Below are positions 15,452 to 24,740 of a DNA stretch of 64,000 nucleotides, in pieces. The DNA comes from Paenibacillus sp. BJ-4 (GTDB taxonomy: Bacteria > Bacillota > Bacilli > Paenibacillales > Paenibacillaceae). Location: positions 1-64,000 of the forward strand of contig NZ_JAIVEM010000190.1 in assembly GCF_020404765.1 (NCBI RefSeq), given 5' to 3'. Every line of letters begins with the position of its first letter. Positions within the stretch are counted from its first letter, which is position 1. The position numbers and the translations under genes are program-made. Below the pieces are notes generated by a model. The model searched no databases. It was not told the origin of the DNA and saw only the letters and a list, made by a program, of their open reading frames with translations.

Positions 15452-17526
15452 GGTAGGTTCCTCCCTGTTCCTAATTTACTGTGAAAAAATTCAGCCAGCT
15501 CACTCGATATATAATTGACAATATGCTCCCGGCTACCATGCTCCAGTAGCGTAACCATGTCTTCCCGCAATAGTAATGCACTAATCTCGCTTAATACCTC
15601 CAAGCTCTCTCTCGGCAGCTCACGAGGTCCCAACATCAGCAGCACGCATTCTGCCTGTTCGCCTGCATCCGTCAGCAGCGGCTCTGCCAGCTTATACAAG
15701 GTAAGCGAAGGCTGGCGAATATAGTGGCTGCGCGTATGAACTAGAGCTATGGAGGTATCAGGGATAACCTGACTACCTTGGCGCTCTCTTTCCATGAGTT
15801 GTGCAGCAACGGCAGAAGGTTCTGTGACATTCCCCCGTCCCGCCTCCAACATGCACATGGCCTGTACGGTAGCCCGCATATCCATCCCTTGATTTTCAAG
15901 TGGATATACTTGAAATTGCTGTACAATGTGTACAATTTCTTCGAGACTTTTCCGTAGACCCGTAAGCCATTCCATGCCCTGACCGGGCTCAATAGCCTGT
16001 TCCTGCTGATGATCATTGGGATGCTTGAGTGTAATATGCTGGATAAAGTTACGCAGTCGGTCACTCTCCTCCTGCGTCAGCAGCGGGCTGATCTTGAGAT
16101 ACCGATCTGGTTCAAGCGGTAGCTCCACTGTCGAAATGATCAGATCATAATCTTCCTTCGGAATTCGCGCCGCCTCGAACCATGAGGCTCTATCCACGAT
16201 TTTGATCTGTGGCAGTTCCTTAGCCAGTCTTGTTGCCAAAAGTCTGGATGATCCAATGCCGCTTGTGCAGACAACGATGGCCCGTACCTCCCGCCGCAAC
16301 TGTCGCAGTCGCCCCAGCGAAGCGCCGAAATGCATGACGAGAAATCCGATCTCTTCATCCGGTACTTCCATTTCAGTCATGTCTGCCGCTGCCCTTTTCA
16401 CCGAGTCGAACAAGCTGCCGTAATCCTTGCGGATTTGCTGAAGGAGGGGGTTACGGATCGACCTGCCTTCCTTCAAACGTTTGAGTACCGGAGCCATATG
16501 GGCAATCAGCCCTTCACGCAGAACGCGATCCTCTGCCAATGGCGTGCCTGTCTCTCCCTCCACACGACGAATCAACTCATGAACCGATTCCAGCAATACC
16601 AGATCATCCAGCGGCAGCAGCCGGGTGGAATGATCCTCGGCATCACGGAACAGCAGCCTCAAATAAGATCGCTCCGGTTCTGGAAAGTCCATATCCAGCG
16701 CCTCTGACAACTCCGTGCATATGCGTTCCACCATAGCTGTGCGCAGCATGATATTCTCATCCGAATCTGTTTTCGAATACGAGAGACGATGATCCACAAC
16801 GTACCCGAGTCGCAGACGTGCCAGCGAAACACAAATTTGAATCAGCAGTTCCATATATTTGCTTTCCACCATGTTTTTCAGCCATTTATCATGGGGCTGC
16901 CAGAGGGCATTTTCCACGGTTAGCAGGTTCTCTTTGCCAATCATCTCCAATAACTTGTCAGCGACATGTGTCACAGGACGAAGCTCCTCTCGGCTGGAAA
17001 ACAGATCCGATTCATCCAAATATTCGAGAGCGAGCTCGGAAATCGCCCGTCTTTTGTCCGTCTCCCGGCCTGTAATCTCGACACCGTATCCACGTCTGCG
17101 CACAAGCACGAGTCCCCGTTCCCCGATCCAGCCTTGCAATTCGTCCAGATCATGGCTGACCGTAGTGACCGTGACCTTCAAATCAGCAGCCAGCGCCAGC
17201 AGCTTGATCGGCTCCTGTGTATCCAGCAGCATACAGAGAACTACGATCTTTCTTTCCTCAGCCGAATATTCGTCCGACTTCGTATGCATCAATTGCTCCC
17301 GCAGACATACAAGCTGGTCCGGGTCAGCATCCACATAAATGCCGATCCCTGATTTTTTCTCCAGCTTTACCTCATGAACCGCCAGCCAATGCTCGACTGC
17401 GCTGAGTTCCCGGTGAACCGTCCTTGTGCTGACATTGATCTTCGCGGCAATTTCCCCCGCCGTAACCTCTTTGGATTGCTCCAGAAGATACTCCACAATG
17501 TCACGTTGTCGTTTCGTAATATTCAT
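15448..17526 (-). CDS. mtlR: Mannitol operon activator (PRD-containing, BglG/MtlR family)
   Basis: The 692-residue activator has an N-terminal HTH (VTAGEIAAKINVSTRTVHRE), a second HTH, and two PTS regulation domains with phosphorylatable His (LIAHMAPVLKRLKEG, EIGFLVMHFGASLGRLR). An EIIB(Gat)-like domain with Cys follows (AIVVCTSGIGSSRLLATRL), then a C-terminal EIIA-like domain (SIALVHTRSHYIRQPSLTLY). In Bacillaceae, MtlR is switched on by HPr-His-P at PRD2 and kept off by phosphorylation of the EIIB/EIIA-like domains. The gene sits between mtlA and mtlF; this within-operon position differs from B. subtilis, where mtlR lies elsewhere. Confidence 0.94.
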   Translation of the reverse strand: MNITKRQRDIVEYLLEQSKEVTAGEIAAKINVSTRTVHRELSAVEHWLAVHEVKLEKKSGIGIYVDADPDQLVCLREQLMHTKSDEYSAEERKIVVLCMLLDTQEPIKLLALAADLKVTVTTVSHDLDELQGWIGERGLVLVRRRGYGVEITGRETDKRRAISELALEYLDESDLFSSREELRPVTHVADKLLEMIGKENLLTVENALWQPHDKWLKNMVESKYMELLIQICVSLARLRLGYVVDHRLSYSKTDSDENIMLRTAMVERICTELSEALDMDFPEPERSYLRLLFRDAEDHSTRLLPLDDLVLLESVHELIRRVEGETGTPLAEDRVLREGLIAHMAPVLKRLKEGRSIRNPLLQQIRKDYGSLFDSVKRAAADMTEMEVPDEEIGFLVMHFGASLGRLRQLRREVRAIVVCTSGIGSSRLLATRLAKELPQIKIVDRASWFEAARIPKEDYDLIISTVELPLEPDRYLKISPLLTQEESDRLRNFIQHITLKHPNDHQQEQAIEPGQGMEWLTGLRKSLEEIVHIVQQFQVYPLENQGMDMRATVQAMCMLEAGRGNVTEPSAVAAQLMERERQGSQVIPDTSIALVHTRSHYIRQPSLTLYKLAEPLLTDAGEQAECVLLMLGPRELPRESLEVLSEISALLLREDMVTLLEHGSREHIVNYISSELAEFFHSKLGTGRNLP

Positions 17527-17609
17527 AAACGCTACCGTTCCTTCCCAAGCTCATCCCTTCAGCAGGAAATACAAATAACTGCCCACAGGCGGCCTGACTA
17601 TTACGGGGA

Positions 17610-19088
17610 TTAAGAATCGGATTTCAAACGTTCCACCAGCGCTTCGTACTCAGGGCTTTTCAGGAAATTGTCAATCGAAATGTGCTCGGCATTCGGGGCT
17701 ACCGTTTTAGCCCGGTCTGTCAACGTTTTTTGCGTAATGACAATATCCGCATCCTGTGGAATTTCACTGATTGCCGTGTTCGTTACCGTAACGCCCACAC
17801 CCGCCTGCTTCATTTTTTTACGTAAAATCGAGGCGCCCATAGCGCTTGAACCCATACCTGCATCACAGGAAAAGACGATCTTGTTAATTTCCGACTTATC
17901 CTTAAGCGTTCGCTCTGTGGCAATCTCGGCAGCACGATCAGACTCGCTGTTATCTTCTGTAACAGTGGCGTTCGCACTTGCACCTTTGCTTTGACTTTTC
18001 ATATCTTTCAGGCGGGATGCGGCTTCCTCCAGCCCCTCTTCTTTTTGCTTACCTGTCTTGAGCAGTACTGCAGCAACAGCAAAGGATACGACTGCAGCAG
18101 CGATCACACCGCTCAGCATTGGCAAATATCCGCCTTTGGGTGTCATCAGGAAATAAGCGATGATACTGCCCGGTGAAGGGGCAGCAACCAGTCCGGCACC
18201 TGTCAACATGAAACAGAAGGTTCCTACAACGCCCCCTGCGATAGCAGCGAGAATCAGAATCGGCTTCATCAAAATGTAAGGGAAATAAATTTCATGAATC
18301 CCGCCGAAAAAATGAATGATTACTGCACCAGGAGCCGACGACTTCGCAGAGCCTTTACCGAACAGACAGTATGCCAGCAAAATACCGAGCCCCGGTCCAG
18401 GGTTGGATTCAAGCATGAACAAAACGGATTTGCCTGTTCTTGCAGCTTCCTCCAGCGCAATCGGACTTAATACTCCGTGATTCAATGCGTTGTTTAGAAA
18501 TAATACTTTTCCGGGCTCAATAATGAGATTGACAAGCGGCAAAAGCCCTGCGTTCACGAGGAACTGTACCCCTGCTGACAACACTTGACTGATAATTTGT
18601 ACAAATGGGCCAATTGCCACATGGGCAAGCAGTGCTAGAATGGCACCGATAATCCCGGCCGAGAAATTATTGACAAGCATTTCAAAACCTGATCTGACTT
18701 TACCTTCAATAGCCTGATCAAACTTCTTCAATATCCATGCAGCCAGCGGACCAGCTACCATCGCGCCCAGGAACATCGGAATGTCTGCTCCCACAATGAC
18801 ACCCATCGTCATAATGGCCCCGATCACACCTCCGCGCTGTCCGTGAATCATCGTGCCACCTGTATAACCAATCAGCAGCGGCAGCAAATAATTTTTCATC
18901 GGATCAACCAGTTGTGCAAAACCCTCGTTCGGGAACCATCCGGTCGGAATAAAGAGTGCCGTGATCAACCCCCACGCGATAAAGGCCCCCATATTGGGCA
19001 TAACCATACCGCTGAGAAAACGGCCAAAACGTTGTACGGCGACGCGAGCGCCTCCGTTGGGATTGGACTTTGCGTCCATTGTGCTCAT
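17610..19088 (-). CDS. mtlA: PTS mannitol transporter, enzyme IICB
   Basis: Membrane permease that imports and phosphorylates mannitol. The 492-residue protein has an EIIC domain of several helices (MVMPNMGAFIAWGLITALFI; the GGIHEIYFPYILMKP signature near residue 255) and a C-terminal EIIB domain with the phosphorylated Cys in KIVFSCDAGMGSSAMGASI. Of three nearby ATGs, 19088 (MSTMDAKSN) has the right spacing to AAGGAGG. There is no EIIA domain; MtlF supplies it. First gene of the operon, 83 bp before mtlR. Confidence 0.95.
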   Translation of the reverse strand: MSTMDAKSNPNGGARVAVQRFGRFLSGMVMPNMGAFIAWGLITALFIPTGWFPNEGFAQLVDPMKNYLLPLLIGYTGGTMIHGQRGGVIGAIMTMGVIVGADIPMFLGAMVAGPLAAWILKKFDQAIEGKVRSGFEMLVNNFSAGIIGAILALLAHVAIGPFVQIISQVLSAGVQFLVNAGLLPLVNLIIEPGKVLFLNNALNHGVLSPIALEEAARTGKSVLFMLESNPGPGLGILLAYCLFGKGSAKSSAPGAVIIHFFGGIHEIYFPYILMKPILILAAIAGGVVGTFCFMLTGAGLVAAPSPGSIIAYFLMTPKGGYLPMLSGVIAAAVVSFAVAAVLLKTGKQKEEGLEEAASRLKDMKSQSKGASANATVTEDNSESDRAAEIATERTLKDKSEINKIVFSCDAGMGSSAMGASILRKKMKQAGVGVTVTNTAISEIPQDADIVITQKTLTDRAKTVAPNAEHISIDNFLKSPEYEALVERLKSDS

Positions 19089-19377
19089 ATTCATATCCTC
19101 CTTATGAGTAACTAGCATCACTACCTTTGCTCAAAATTCATACTAAATGACAGCGCTATCTTCATCAACGAAATGAAAACGTACTTTCGTCATGAACGTT
19201 GATGACAACATTTAAATTTAAAATAACCGTGAAGATAATATACCAGCATAATTCTTCTTAATATGGCCTGTACTATAGAAATTAGTCGGAATAACATGCT
19301 CTCAACTGTACAATTCTGATACGGGGACAATCCTCTAAAAAGGGGAAAAACACGTAATTACGCTTGCTTAAAAAGAC
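19089..19377 (-). promoter_or_regulatory. mtlA upstream region with a candidate cre site
   Basis: The 290-bp region is AT-rich. At 19173-19187 ATGAAAACGTACTTT fits the catabolite-responsive element pattern with one mismatch, which would give CcpA control of mannitol uptake. A TATATT at about 19235-19240 (minus strand) is a possible -10, with no good -35, as is common for MtlR-activated promoters. I could not place an MtlR site with confidence. Confidence 0.4.
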
Positions 19378-19416
19378 AAAAAAATAGCCGCAATGTCAAA
19401 TCATCGCGACTATTTT
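19378..19416 (-). terminator. gcvH terminator
   Basis: On the minus strand AAATAGTCGCGATG pairs with CATTGCGGCTATTT (some G-U pairs) and is followed by seven T. It lies about 55 bp after the gcvH stop codon and before the mtlA promoter. Confidence 0.75.
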
Positions 19417-19469
19417 ATACAAAAACGAGCGGACAAACGACGCTATAATTCCATACTACATTGCACTAT

Positions 19470-19868
19470 TTATGACTCATCGGCAGTCAATTTCTTGTAC
19501 TCATCGGCAGTCAGTAGCTTGCCCAAAGCTTCCTCCACATCACTACTGAATTCCACATCGATCATCCAGCCTTTTTCATAAGGAGATTCGTTTACCAGCT
19601 CTGGCGTACTTTCCAGCGCTTCATTTACTCTCAAAACAGTTCCCGTCACTGGAGCAAAAAGATCGGATACCGTCTTTACCGATTCAATTGTACCAACCTC
19701 TGCTCCCTGAGCAATCGTTGCTCCCTCCGCAGGTAATTCGACAAAAACAATATCACCCAGTTGATGCTGTGCAAAATCTGTAATACCAATCCGTACTGTT
19801 CCAGCTTCTGTGCGTTCAACCCACTCATGTTCCTCCGTATACCAAAGCTGCTGTTTCACTTCACTCAT
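19470..19868 (-). CDS. gcvH: Glycine cleavage system H protein
   Basis: Lipoylated shuttle of the glycine cleavage system; it also takes part in lipoate relay in Firmicutes. From ATG 19868 (MSEVKQQLWYTEEHEWVE) the protein has 132 residues, close to the usual 125-130. The lipoyl-accepting Lys is in GTIESVKTVSDLFAPV. The longer frame to 19913 lacks a ribosome-binding site. The C-terminus ends LTADEYKKLTADES, where LTADE is repeated; the DNA ACTCATCGGCAGTCA occurs twice 27 bp apart. The gene stands alone on the opposite strand from gcvT-gcvPA-gcvPB and is not under the glycine riboswitch. Confidence 0.95.
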   Translation of the reverse strand: MSEVKQQLWYTEEHEWVERTEAGTVRIGITDFAQHQLGDIVFVELPAEGATIAQGAEVGTIESVKTVSDLFAPVTGTVLRVNEALESTPELVNESPYEKGWMIDVEFSSDVEEALGKLLTADEYKKLTADES

Positions 19869-20091
19869 CCTGTTCCGCCTCACTTCCAAATGAATTAGAT
19901 CGCTTCTGCTCATTTATCTAGACAGGTTAAGATTATGATAACAAGAACGCTCATGTCAATAATACTAACAAAAATACTTCACATCACTTCAGGTAGCGTT
20001 CTATATGAAAATATGATAAGGTATAACAAACGCTTACATATCCTTATTTATGCATAAAATGTTTTTAGAATTGATTTTCATGACATTTTTA

Positions 20092-20120
20092 TTGACATTT
20101 TGAATGAATTTGCGTATTAA
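20092..20120 (+). promoter_or_regulatory. Sigma-A-type promoter of the gcv operon
   Basis: TTGACA (20092-20097), a 17-bp spacer and TATTAA (20115-20120) form a near-consensus promoter. It would start transcription about 55 bp before the first aptamer of the glycine riboswitch. Confidence 0.75.
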
Positions 20121-20177
20121 TGGGTTATAACAAATGCTTTTGGAAACTTCCCGACAACTGCAAACGCGGATGAACGC

Positions 20178-20450
20178 GGAGGGAGAGACTACCAAAATTC
20201 GCATAGCTGTTGCCACTTGTGAGGCAGATGTACACGCGCGAATCGGATCAAGTTGTTATCTGCATGACCTGGTAACAACAATGGTTTCCAATGGTAGCGC
20301 CGAAGGAGTAAACCTATACGCAGGTGAATCTCTCAGGCAAAAGGACCTCTGCCGGACGCATCTCTGGAGAGCATTCGCTATGAAGCGGATCACCCAAGAG
20401 GAAACCTGGTATACACCGGGGTAACTTTCAGGTATCAAGGACAGAGCTGA
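20178..20450 (+). ncRNA. Tandem glycine riboswitch
   Basis: Two glycine aptamers in series control gcvT-gcvPA-gcvPB. Aptamer 1 begins GGGAGAGACTACC (20181) and has its conserved core AGCGCCGAAGGAGTAAACC and TCTCTCAGGCAAAAGGACC (to about 20347). Aptamer 2 runs from CTCTGGAGAGC (about 20362) through CACCCAAGAGGAAACC and AACTTTCAGGTATCAAGGAC to about 20445. Between the two parts of the aptamer 1 core lie about 110 extra bases with their own hairpins (20197-20202 with 20238-20243; 20252-20258 with 20273-20279). A terminator follows, so glycine binding is expected to prevent termination. Confidence 0.93.
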
Positions 20451-20455
20451 AAAAA

Positions 20456-20486
20456 GAGTATGGACCACCGTCTATACGTTTTTTTC
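20456..20486 (+). terminator. Expression-platform terminator of the glycine riboswitch
   Basis: GTATGGAC (20458-20465) pairs with GTCTATAC (20470-20477) and seven or more T follow. It lies just after aptamer 2 and about 50 bp before gcvT. Confidence 0.8.
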
Positions 20487-20533
20487 GGCCTGTCTTTTTT
20501 GTTTAGCCGATCACACCGGATAGGAGTGGAAAA

Positions 20534-21634
20534 ATGACTAACTTGCGCAAAACACCACTGTATTCGTCTTATGGAACGCTGCCCGGGGTCCGTTGTATTG
20601 ACTTTGGAGGCTGGGAGCTCCCCGTACAGTTTAGCGGTATTCAAAAGGAGCATGAGGCCGTCCGGCAACATGCGGGGTTATTCGATGTATCGCATATGGG
20701 CGAGTTTTTGGTTGAAGGCAAAGAAGCCCAAGCTTTTTTGCAACAGGTAACGACGAACGATGTCAGCCAGTTGGAACCGGGCCAGGCTCAATACTCGCTC
20801 CTCTGTTATCCCGACGGGGGTGTGGTAGACGATCTGCTTGTTTACTGTAAAGGGCCGGAGCGTTACATGCTCGTTGTGAATGCCTCCAACATCGACAAGG
20901 ATTGGGATTGGCTCATTCGCCACGTGCCTGCATCCGTTCATCTGGAAAATGTGTCTGATGCCATCGCATTGCTGGCATTGCAGGGTCCGGAAGCAGCGCG
21001 TATTATGACAGCCGTGACAGATACGGACATAACAAATCTGGCCTCTTTCCGATTCCGTGAGAACGTGCAGCTGTTCGGAGTAAAAGCACTTGTCTCCCGC
21101 ACCGGATATACGGGTGAAGATGGTTTTGAAATGTATATACCTGCTGCGGAAGCCTCGGCTGTATGGGAAGGTTTGCTTCGTTCGGGTGAGTCGCATGGTC
21201 TGGTACCCGCTGGGCTTGGTGCCCGGGATACGCTGCGCTTTGAGGCACGGCTGCCGCTGTACGGACAGGAGCTATCTGCAACGATTTCACCGCTTGAAGC
21301 TGGCTTGGGCTTTTTCGTCAAGCTGGGCAAGGGAGATTTTATCGGCAGAGAAGCGCTGCAACGCCAGAAAGAGCAAGGCATTCCTCGCAAGCTGATCGGA
21401 CTGGAGTTGCTGGATCGTGGTATCCCGCGCGCCCATTACCCGGTATTCGCGGAAGGACAGCAAATCGGCGAGGTTACAACGGGAACCCAGTCGCCAACCT
21501 TAAAGCGTAATCTGGGTCTGGCTCTGGTCGACAGCCGGTTTAGTGCTCTATCCACACCACTGGAGGTCGAAATCCGTGGCAAACGCCTGCGCGCCGAGGT
21601 GGTAGCAGCACCTTTTTATAAACGTTCACGTTGA
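20534..21634 (+). CDS. gcvT: Aminomethyltransferase (glycine cleavage T protein)
   Basis: Takes the methylamine arm of the H protein and transfers its carbon to tetrahydrofolate, releasing ammonia. The 366-residue length is typical. Visible family stretches are RKTPLYSSYGTLPGV, FGGWELPVQFSGIQKEHEAV, GLFDVSHMGEF, LVSRTGYTGEDGFEMY and GARDTLRFEARLPLYGQE. ATG 20534 follows AGGAG. It is the first gene behind the glycine riboswitch, with gcvPA starting about 125 bp downstream. Confidence 0.97.
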   Translation: MTNLRKTPLYSSYGTLPGVRCIDFGGWELPVQFSGIQKEHEAVRQHAGLFDVSHMGEFLVEGKEAQAFLQQVTTNDVSQLEPGQAQYSLLCYPDGGVVDDLLVYCKGPERYMLVVNASNIDKDWDWLIRHVPASVHLENVSDAIALLALQGPEAARIMTAVTDTDITNLASFRFRENVQLFGVKALVSRTGYTGEDGFEMYIPAAEASAVWEGLLRSGESHGLVPAGLGARDTLRFEARLPLYGQELSATISPLEAGLGFFVKLGKGDFIGREALQRQKEQGIPRKLIGLELLDRGIPRAHYPVFAEGQQIGEVTTGTQSPTLKRNLGLALVDSRFSALSTPLEVEIRGKRLRAEVVAAPFYKRSR

Positions 21635-21760
21635 TTTAAGCACTCTTCATTTTTATATAGCGAACATGTCAGATATGAACTTCTGGATTTTCCAGTTCAC
21701 GATTATTTATTAGCCAATTTATGATTTTAAATTTTGCTTTTTCGAAAGGAGCCAGAACCT

Positions 21761-23116
21761 ATGAAGCAGCATCGCTATCTGCCCATGACCGAACAGGATC
21801 AAGCCGAAATGCTGCGCGTGGTCGGCGTATCGTCCATTGACGATTTATTCAGTGATATTCCAGAGGATATCCGATATCAGGGCGAGCTGCCCATGTCCTC
21901 TCGACTGGACGAAAGAGGCTTAACCCGCCATATGTCCGAGCTGGCCGGGCGTAATGTCAATACAGACACTCATGCCAGCTTTCTTGGTGCAGGGATTTAT
22001 GATCATCATATCCCGTCCGTCATTCAGCACATCACTTCGCGCTCGGAATTTTACACCGCGTACACTCCTTATCAGCCAGAGATAAGCCAAGGCGAGCTGC
22101 AAGCCATCTTCGAATTTCAATCGTATATCTGCGAATTAACAGGCATGGCTGTAGCCAATGCCAGCATGTACGATGGAGCGACTGCGCTGGCGGAGGCGGG
22201 TTCACTGGCCGCCTCTGCTACCCACCGCAAACAGCTTATCGTATCACGGACCGTCCACCCGGAGGCACGTCAGGTATTAGCTGCCTATGCAAGTGGGCTG
22301 GGCTTGGACATCGTGGAGATTGGCTATTCGGACGGTGTAACGGATACACAGGCATTGGCGGAGGCCGTATCGGAACAGACGGCAGCTGTTTTGGTCCAAA
22401 GCCCCAACTTCTTCGGAGCCGTGGAAAATGTGAAGCTCATGGCTGACCTGATCCACGCACACCAAGGGCTTATGGTTGTCAGCGCCAATCCGCTGGCACT
22501 GGGCTTGCTGGAGACGCCCGGCAAGCAGGGAGCGGATATTGTCGTAGGAGACGCACAGCCACTTGGCATCTCTTCCTCCCTCGGCGGTCCGACCTGCGGT
22601 TATTTTGCCGTTTCTCAGGCACATATGCGCCGCATCCCCGGACGTATTGTAGGCCAAACCACAGACCGCAATGGTAAACGCGGCTTCGTGCTGACCTTGC
22701 AGGCACGGGAACAGCATATCCGGCGTGAAAAGGCCACGTCTAACATTTGCTCCAATCAAGCGTTGCTTGCTTTATCTGCATCTGTGTATTTGTCCGTCAT
22801 GGGTAGACAGGGCATGCAAGAAGTAGCCGAGCTGAATTTGCATAAAAGCCGCTATGCATTAGAGCAATTGCTGAGCTTGAAGGGTGTGACTGCCTCCTTT
22901 AATGCGCCCACCTTTAACGAGTTTGCACTCAAGCTGCCTGATGGTACGGATATGAACAAGCTCCAGGCCGGACTGCTCGCTGCGGGATTTATCGGCGGCT
23001 ATGAGTTGGGCCGGGACTACGAGGAACTTGCCGGTCACATGCTGATTGCCGTGACGGAGCAAAGAACCAAAGAAGAGATCGATCAATTTGTACACACCTT
23101 GGGGGGATTGCTATGA
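21761..23116 (+). CDS. gcvPA: Glycine dehydrogenase (decarboxylating), subunit 1
   Basis: N-terminal half of the two-subunit P protein found in Firmicutes; with GcvPB it decarboxylates glycine and loads the H protein. The 451-residue protein contains FLGAGIYDHHIPSVIQHI, TPYQPEISQGELQAIFEFQS and the fold-type I core of the P protein without the PLP lysine. ATG 21761 (MKQHRYLPMT) is preceded by AAAGGAG. Its stop overlaps the gcvPB start by 4 bp. Confidence 0.96.
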   Translation: MKQHRYLPMTEQDQAEMLRVVGVSSIDDLFSDIPEDIRYQGELPMSSRLDERGLTRHMSELAGRNVNTDTHASFLGAGIYDHHIPSVIQHITSRSEFYTAYTPYQPEISQGELQAIFEFQSYICELTGMAVANASMYDGATALAEAGSLAASATHRKQLIVSRTVHPEARQVLAAYASGLGLDIVEIGYSDGVTDTQALAEAVSEQTAAVLVQSPNFFGAVENVKLMADLIHAHQGLMVVSANPLALGLLETPGKQGADIVVGDAQPLGISSSLGGPTCGYFAVSQAHMRRIPGRIVGQTTDRNGKRGFVLTLQAREQHIRREKATSNICSNQALLALSASVYLSVMGRQGMQEVAELNLHKSRYALEQLLSLKGVTASFNAPTFNEFALKLPDGTDMNKLQAGLLAAGFIGGYELGRDYEELAGHMLIAVTEQRTKEEIDQFVHTLGGLL

Positions 23117-24609
23117 CACACACCGGACAAGATCAGAAGCAAGAGCTGTTGAAGGAACACGATCAAGCGCTCATTTTTGAATTGAGCCGTCCGGGTCGTA
23201 TCGCCTATTCCCTTTCCGAATGCGACGTTCCCCGTCGTCCGGTGGCAGAGCTTTTGCCGTATTATGCGCTGCGCAGCGAGCCTGCGGCATTACCGGAGGT
23301 ATACGAAGTAGACGTGATTCGCCATTACACCGCCTTGTCCCGGCGCAATTTTGGGGTGGACAACGGATTTTATCCGCTCGGCTCCTGTACGATGAAATAT
23401 AACCCGAAGGTAAACGAGGATGTCGCCCGTTATGCAGGCTTCGCTAAAATTCATCCCTATCAGCCTGAGGATAGCATCCAGGGTGCCATGGAACTGCTGC
23501 ATACGCTCCAAAACGATCTGGCCGCGTTAACCGGTATGGATGCCGTCACCCTTCAGCCCGCCGCCGGCGCCCATGGCGAATGGACCGGGCTGATGATGAT
23601 CCGCTCATACCATGAAGCCCGTGGTGAGCGACGTACCAAGGTGCTCGTGCCGGATTCCTCGCACGGAACGAACCCCGCCAGTGCAACCGTCGCGGGCTTC
23701 GAGACGATCACTCTTCCCTCCACCCCGCAGGGGCTGGTGGATCTGGACGCGCTGCGTCAAGCTGTAGGCAACGACACCGCTGCGCTCATGCTGACCAACC
23801 CGAACACGCTTGGCCTGTTCGAGAAGCAAATCGCTGACATTGCCGCGATTGTGCATGAAGCGGGGGGACTGCTCTACTATGACGGCGCGAATTCCAACGC
23901 CATCATGGGCATTACCCGCCCCGGGGATATGGGCTTCGATGTTGTGCATCTCAATTTGCACAAAACGATGAGTACCCCGCATGGCGGAGGCGGACCCGGC
24001 GCAGGGCCGGTCGGTGTAAAGCAGCGGCTCATTCCCTATTTGCCCAAGCCGCTGGTTGTACGTGATGCTCAGGGTACGTACCACTGGGACCGGGAGCAGG
24101 GAGATTCCATCGGACGGGTCAAAGCCTTTTACGGCAACTTCGGCATTCTCGTCCGTGCCTATGCCTACATCCGCAGCTACGGTCCTGACGGCTTGAAGCG
24201 GGTCTCTGAGTGCGCCGTACTGAATGCTAATTATATGATGCACCGGCTGGCTCCATATTTCGAGCTTCCCTACCCGGGACATTGCAAACACGAATTCGTG
24301 ATGTCTGGACGGAATTTAAAAAAATTTGGAGTGCGCACACTTGATGTTGCCAAACGTTTGCTCGATTTCGGCTATCATCCGCCTACGATTTATTTTCCAT
24401 TAAATGTAGAGGAATGTATCATGGTTGAGCCGACAGAAACGGAAAGCAAAGAGACGCTTGATGGTTTTATCGACACCTTGATTCATATTTCGCGAGAAGC
24501 GGAGGAGAACCCCGAGCTGGTGCTTAATGCACCCTATACCACACCAGTCACACGCTTGGATGAAACCACCGCTGCCCGCAAGCCTGTACTGAACTGCTCG
24601 TGCAGCTAA
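23113..24609 (+). CDS. gcvPB: Glycine dehydrogenase (decarboxylating), subunit 2
   Basis: PLP-carrying half of the glycine cleavage P protein. The 498 residues include YPLGSCTMKYNPKVNE, VPDSSHGTNPASAT and the PLP-lysine segment VVHLNLHKTMSTPHGGGGPG. The C-terminus ends in a Cys-containing NCSCS tail. It is translationally coupled to gcvPA and is the last gene of the riboswitch-controlled operon. Confidence 0.97.
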   Translation: MTHTGQDQKQELLKEHDQALIFELSRPGRIAYSLSECDVPRRPVAELLPYYALRSEPAALPEVYEVDVIRHYTALSRRNFGVDNGFYPLGSCTMKYNPKVNEDVARYAGFAKIHPYQPEDSIQGAMELLHTLQNDLAALTGMDAVTLQPAAGAHGEWTGLMMIRSYHEARGERRTKVLVPDSSHGTNPASATVAGFETITLPSTPQGLVDLDALRQAVGNDTAALMLTNPNTLGLFEKQIADIAAIVHEAGGLLYYDGANSNAIMGITRPGDMGFDVVHLNLHKTMSTPHGGGGPGAGPVGVKQRLIPYLPKPLVVRDAQGTYHWDREQGDSIGRVKAFYGNFGILVRAYAYIRSYGPDGLKRVSECAVLNANYMMHRLAPYFELPYPGHCKHEFVMSGRNLKKFGVRTLDVAKRLLDFGYHPPTIYFPLNVEECIMVEPTETESKETLDGFIDTLIHISREAEENPELVLNAPYTTPVTRLDETTAARKPVLNCSCS

Positions 24610-24653
24610 AAACAAATTTTATCTAAAGTATATAAAAAAGAAGCATACAAAAA

Positions 24654-24703
24654 AGCCGGTATCTGTTTAGATACCGGCTGCTGTATGTACACAGCAATTT
24701 TTT
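24654..24703. terminator. Terminator pair between gcvPB and ptsI
   Basis: The stem AGCCGGTATCT/AGATACCGGCT (24654-24679) has six T after it on the minus strand, serving ptsI. The adjoining small stem TGCTGT/ACAGCA (24679-24696) has six T on the plus strand, serving gcvPB. The two convergent operons are thus insulated. Confidence 0.85.
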
Positions 24704-24740
24704 GTTGGAAAAAGATATTACCCTTAAAAATGTGATACCC

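Noticed and set aside
14058..17352. Plus-strand frames opposite mtlD and mtlR
   Set aside because: Antisense shadows of well-supported genes; no recognisable domains or initiation signals.
20034..20468. Small open frames inside the glycine riboswitch region
   Set aside because: They overlap conserved riboswitch core sequence and lack initiation signals.
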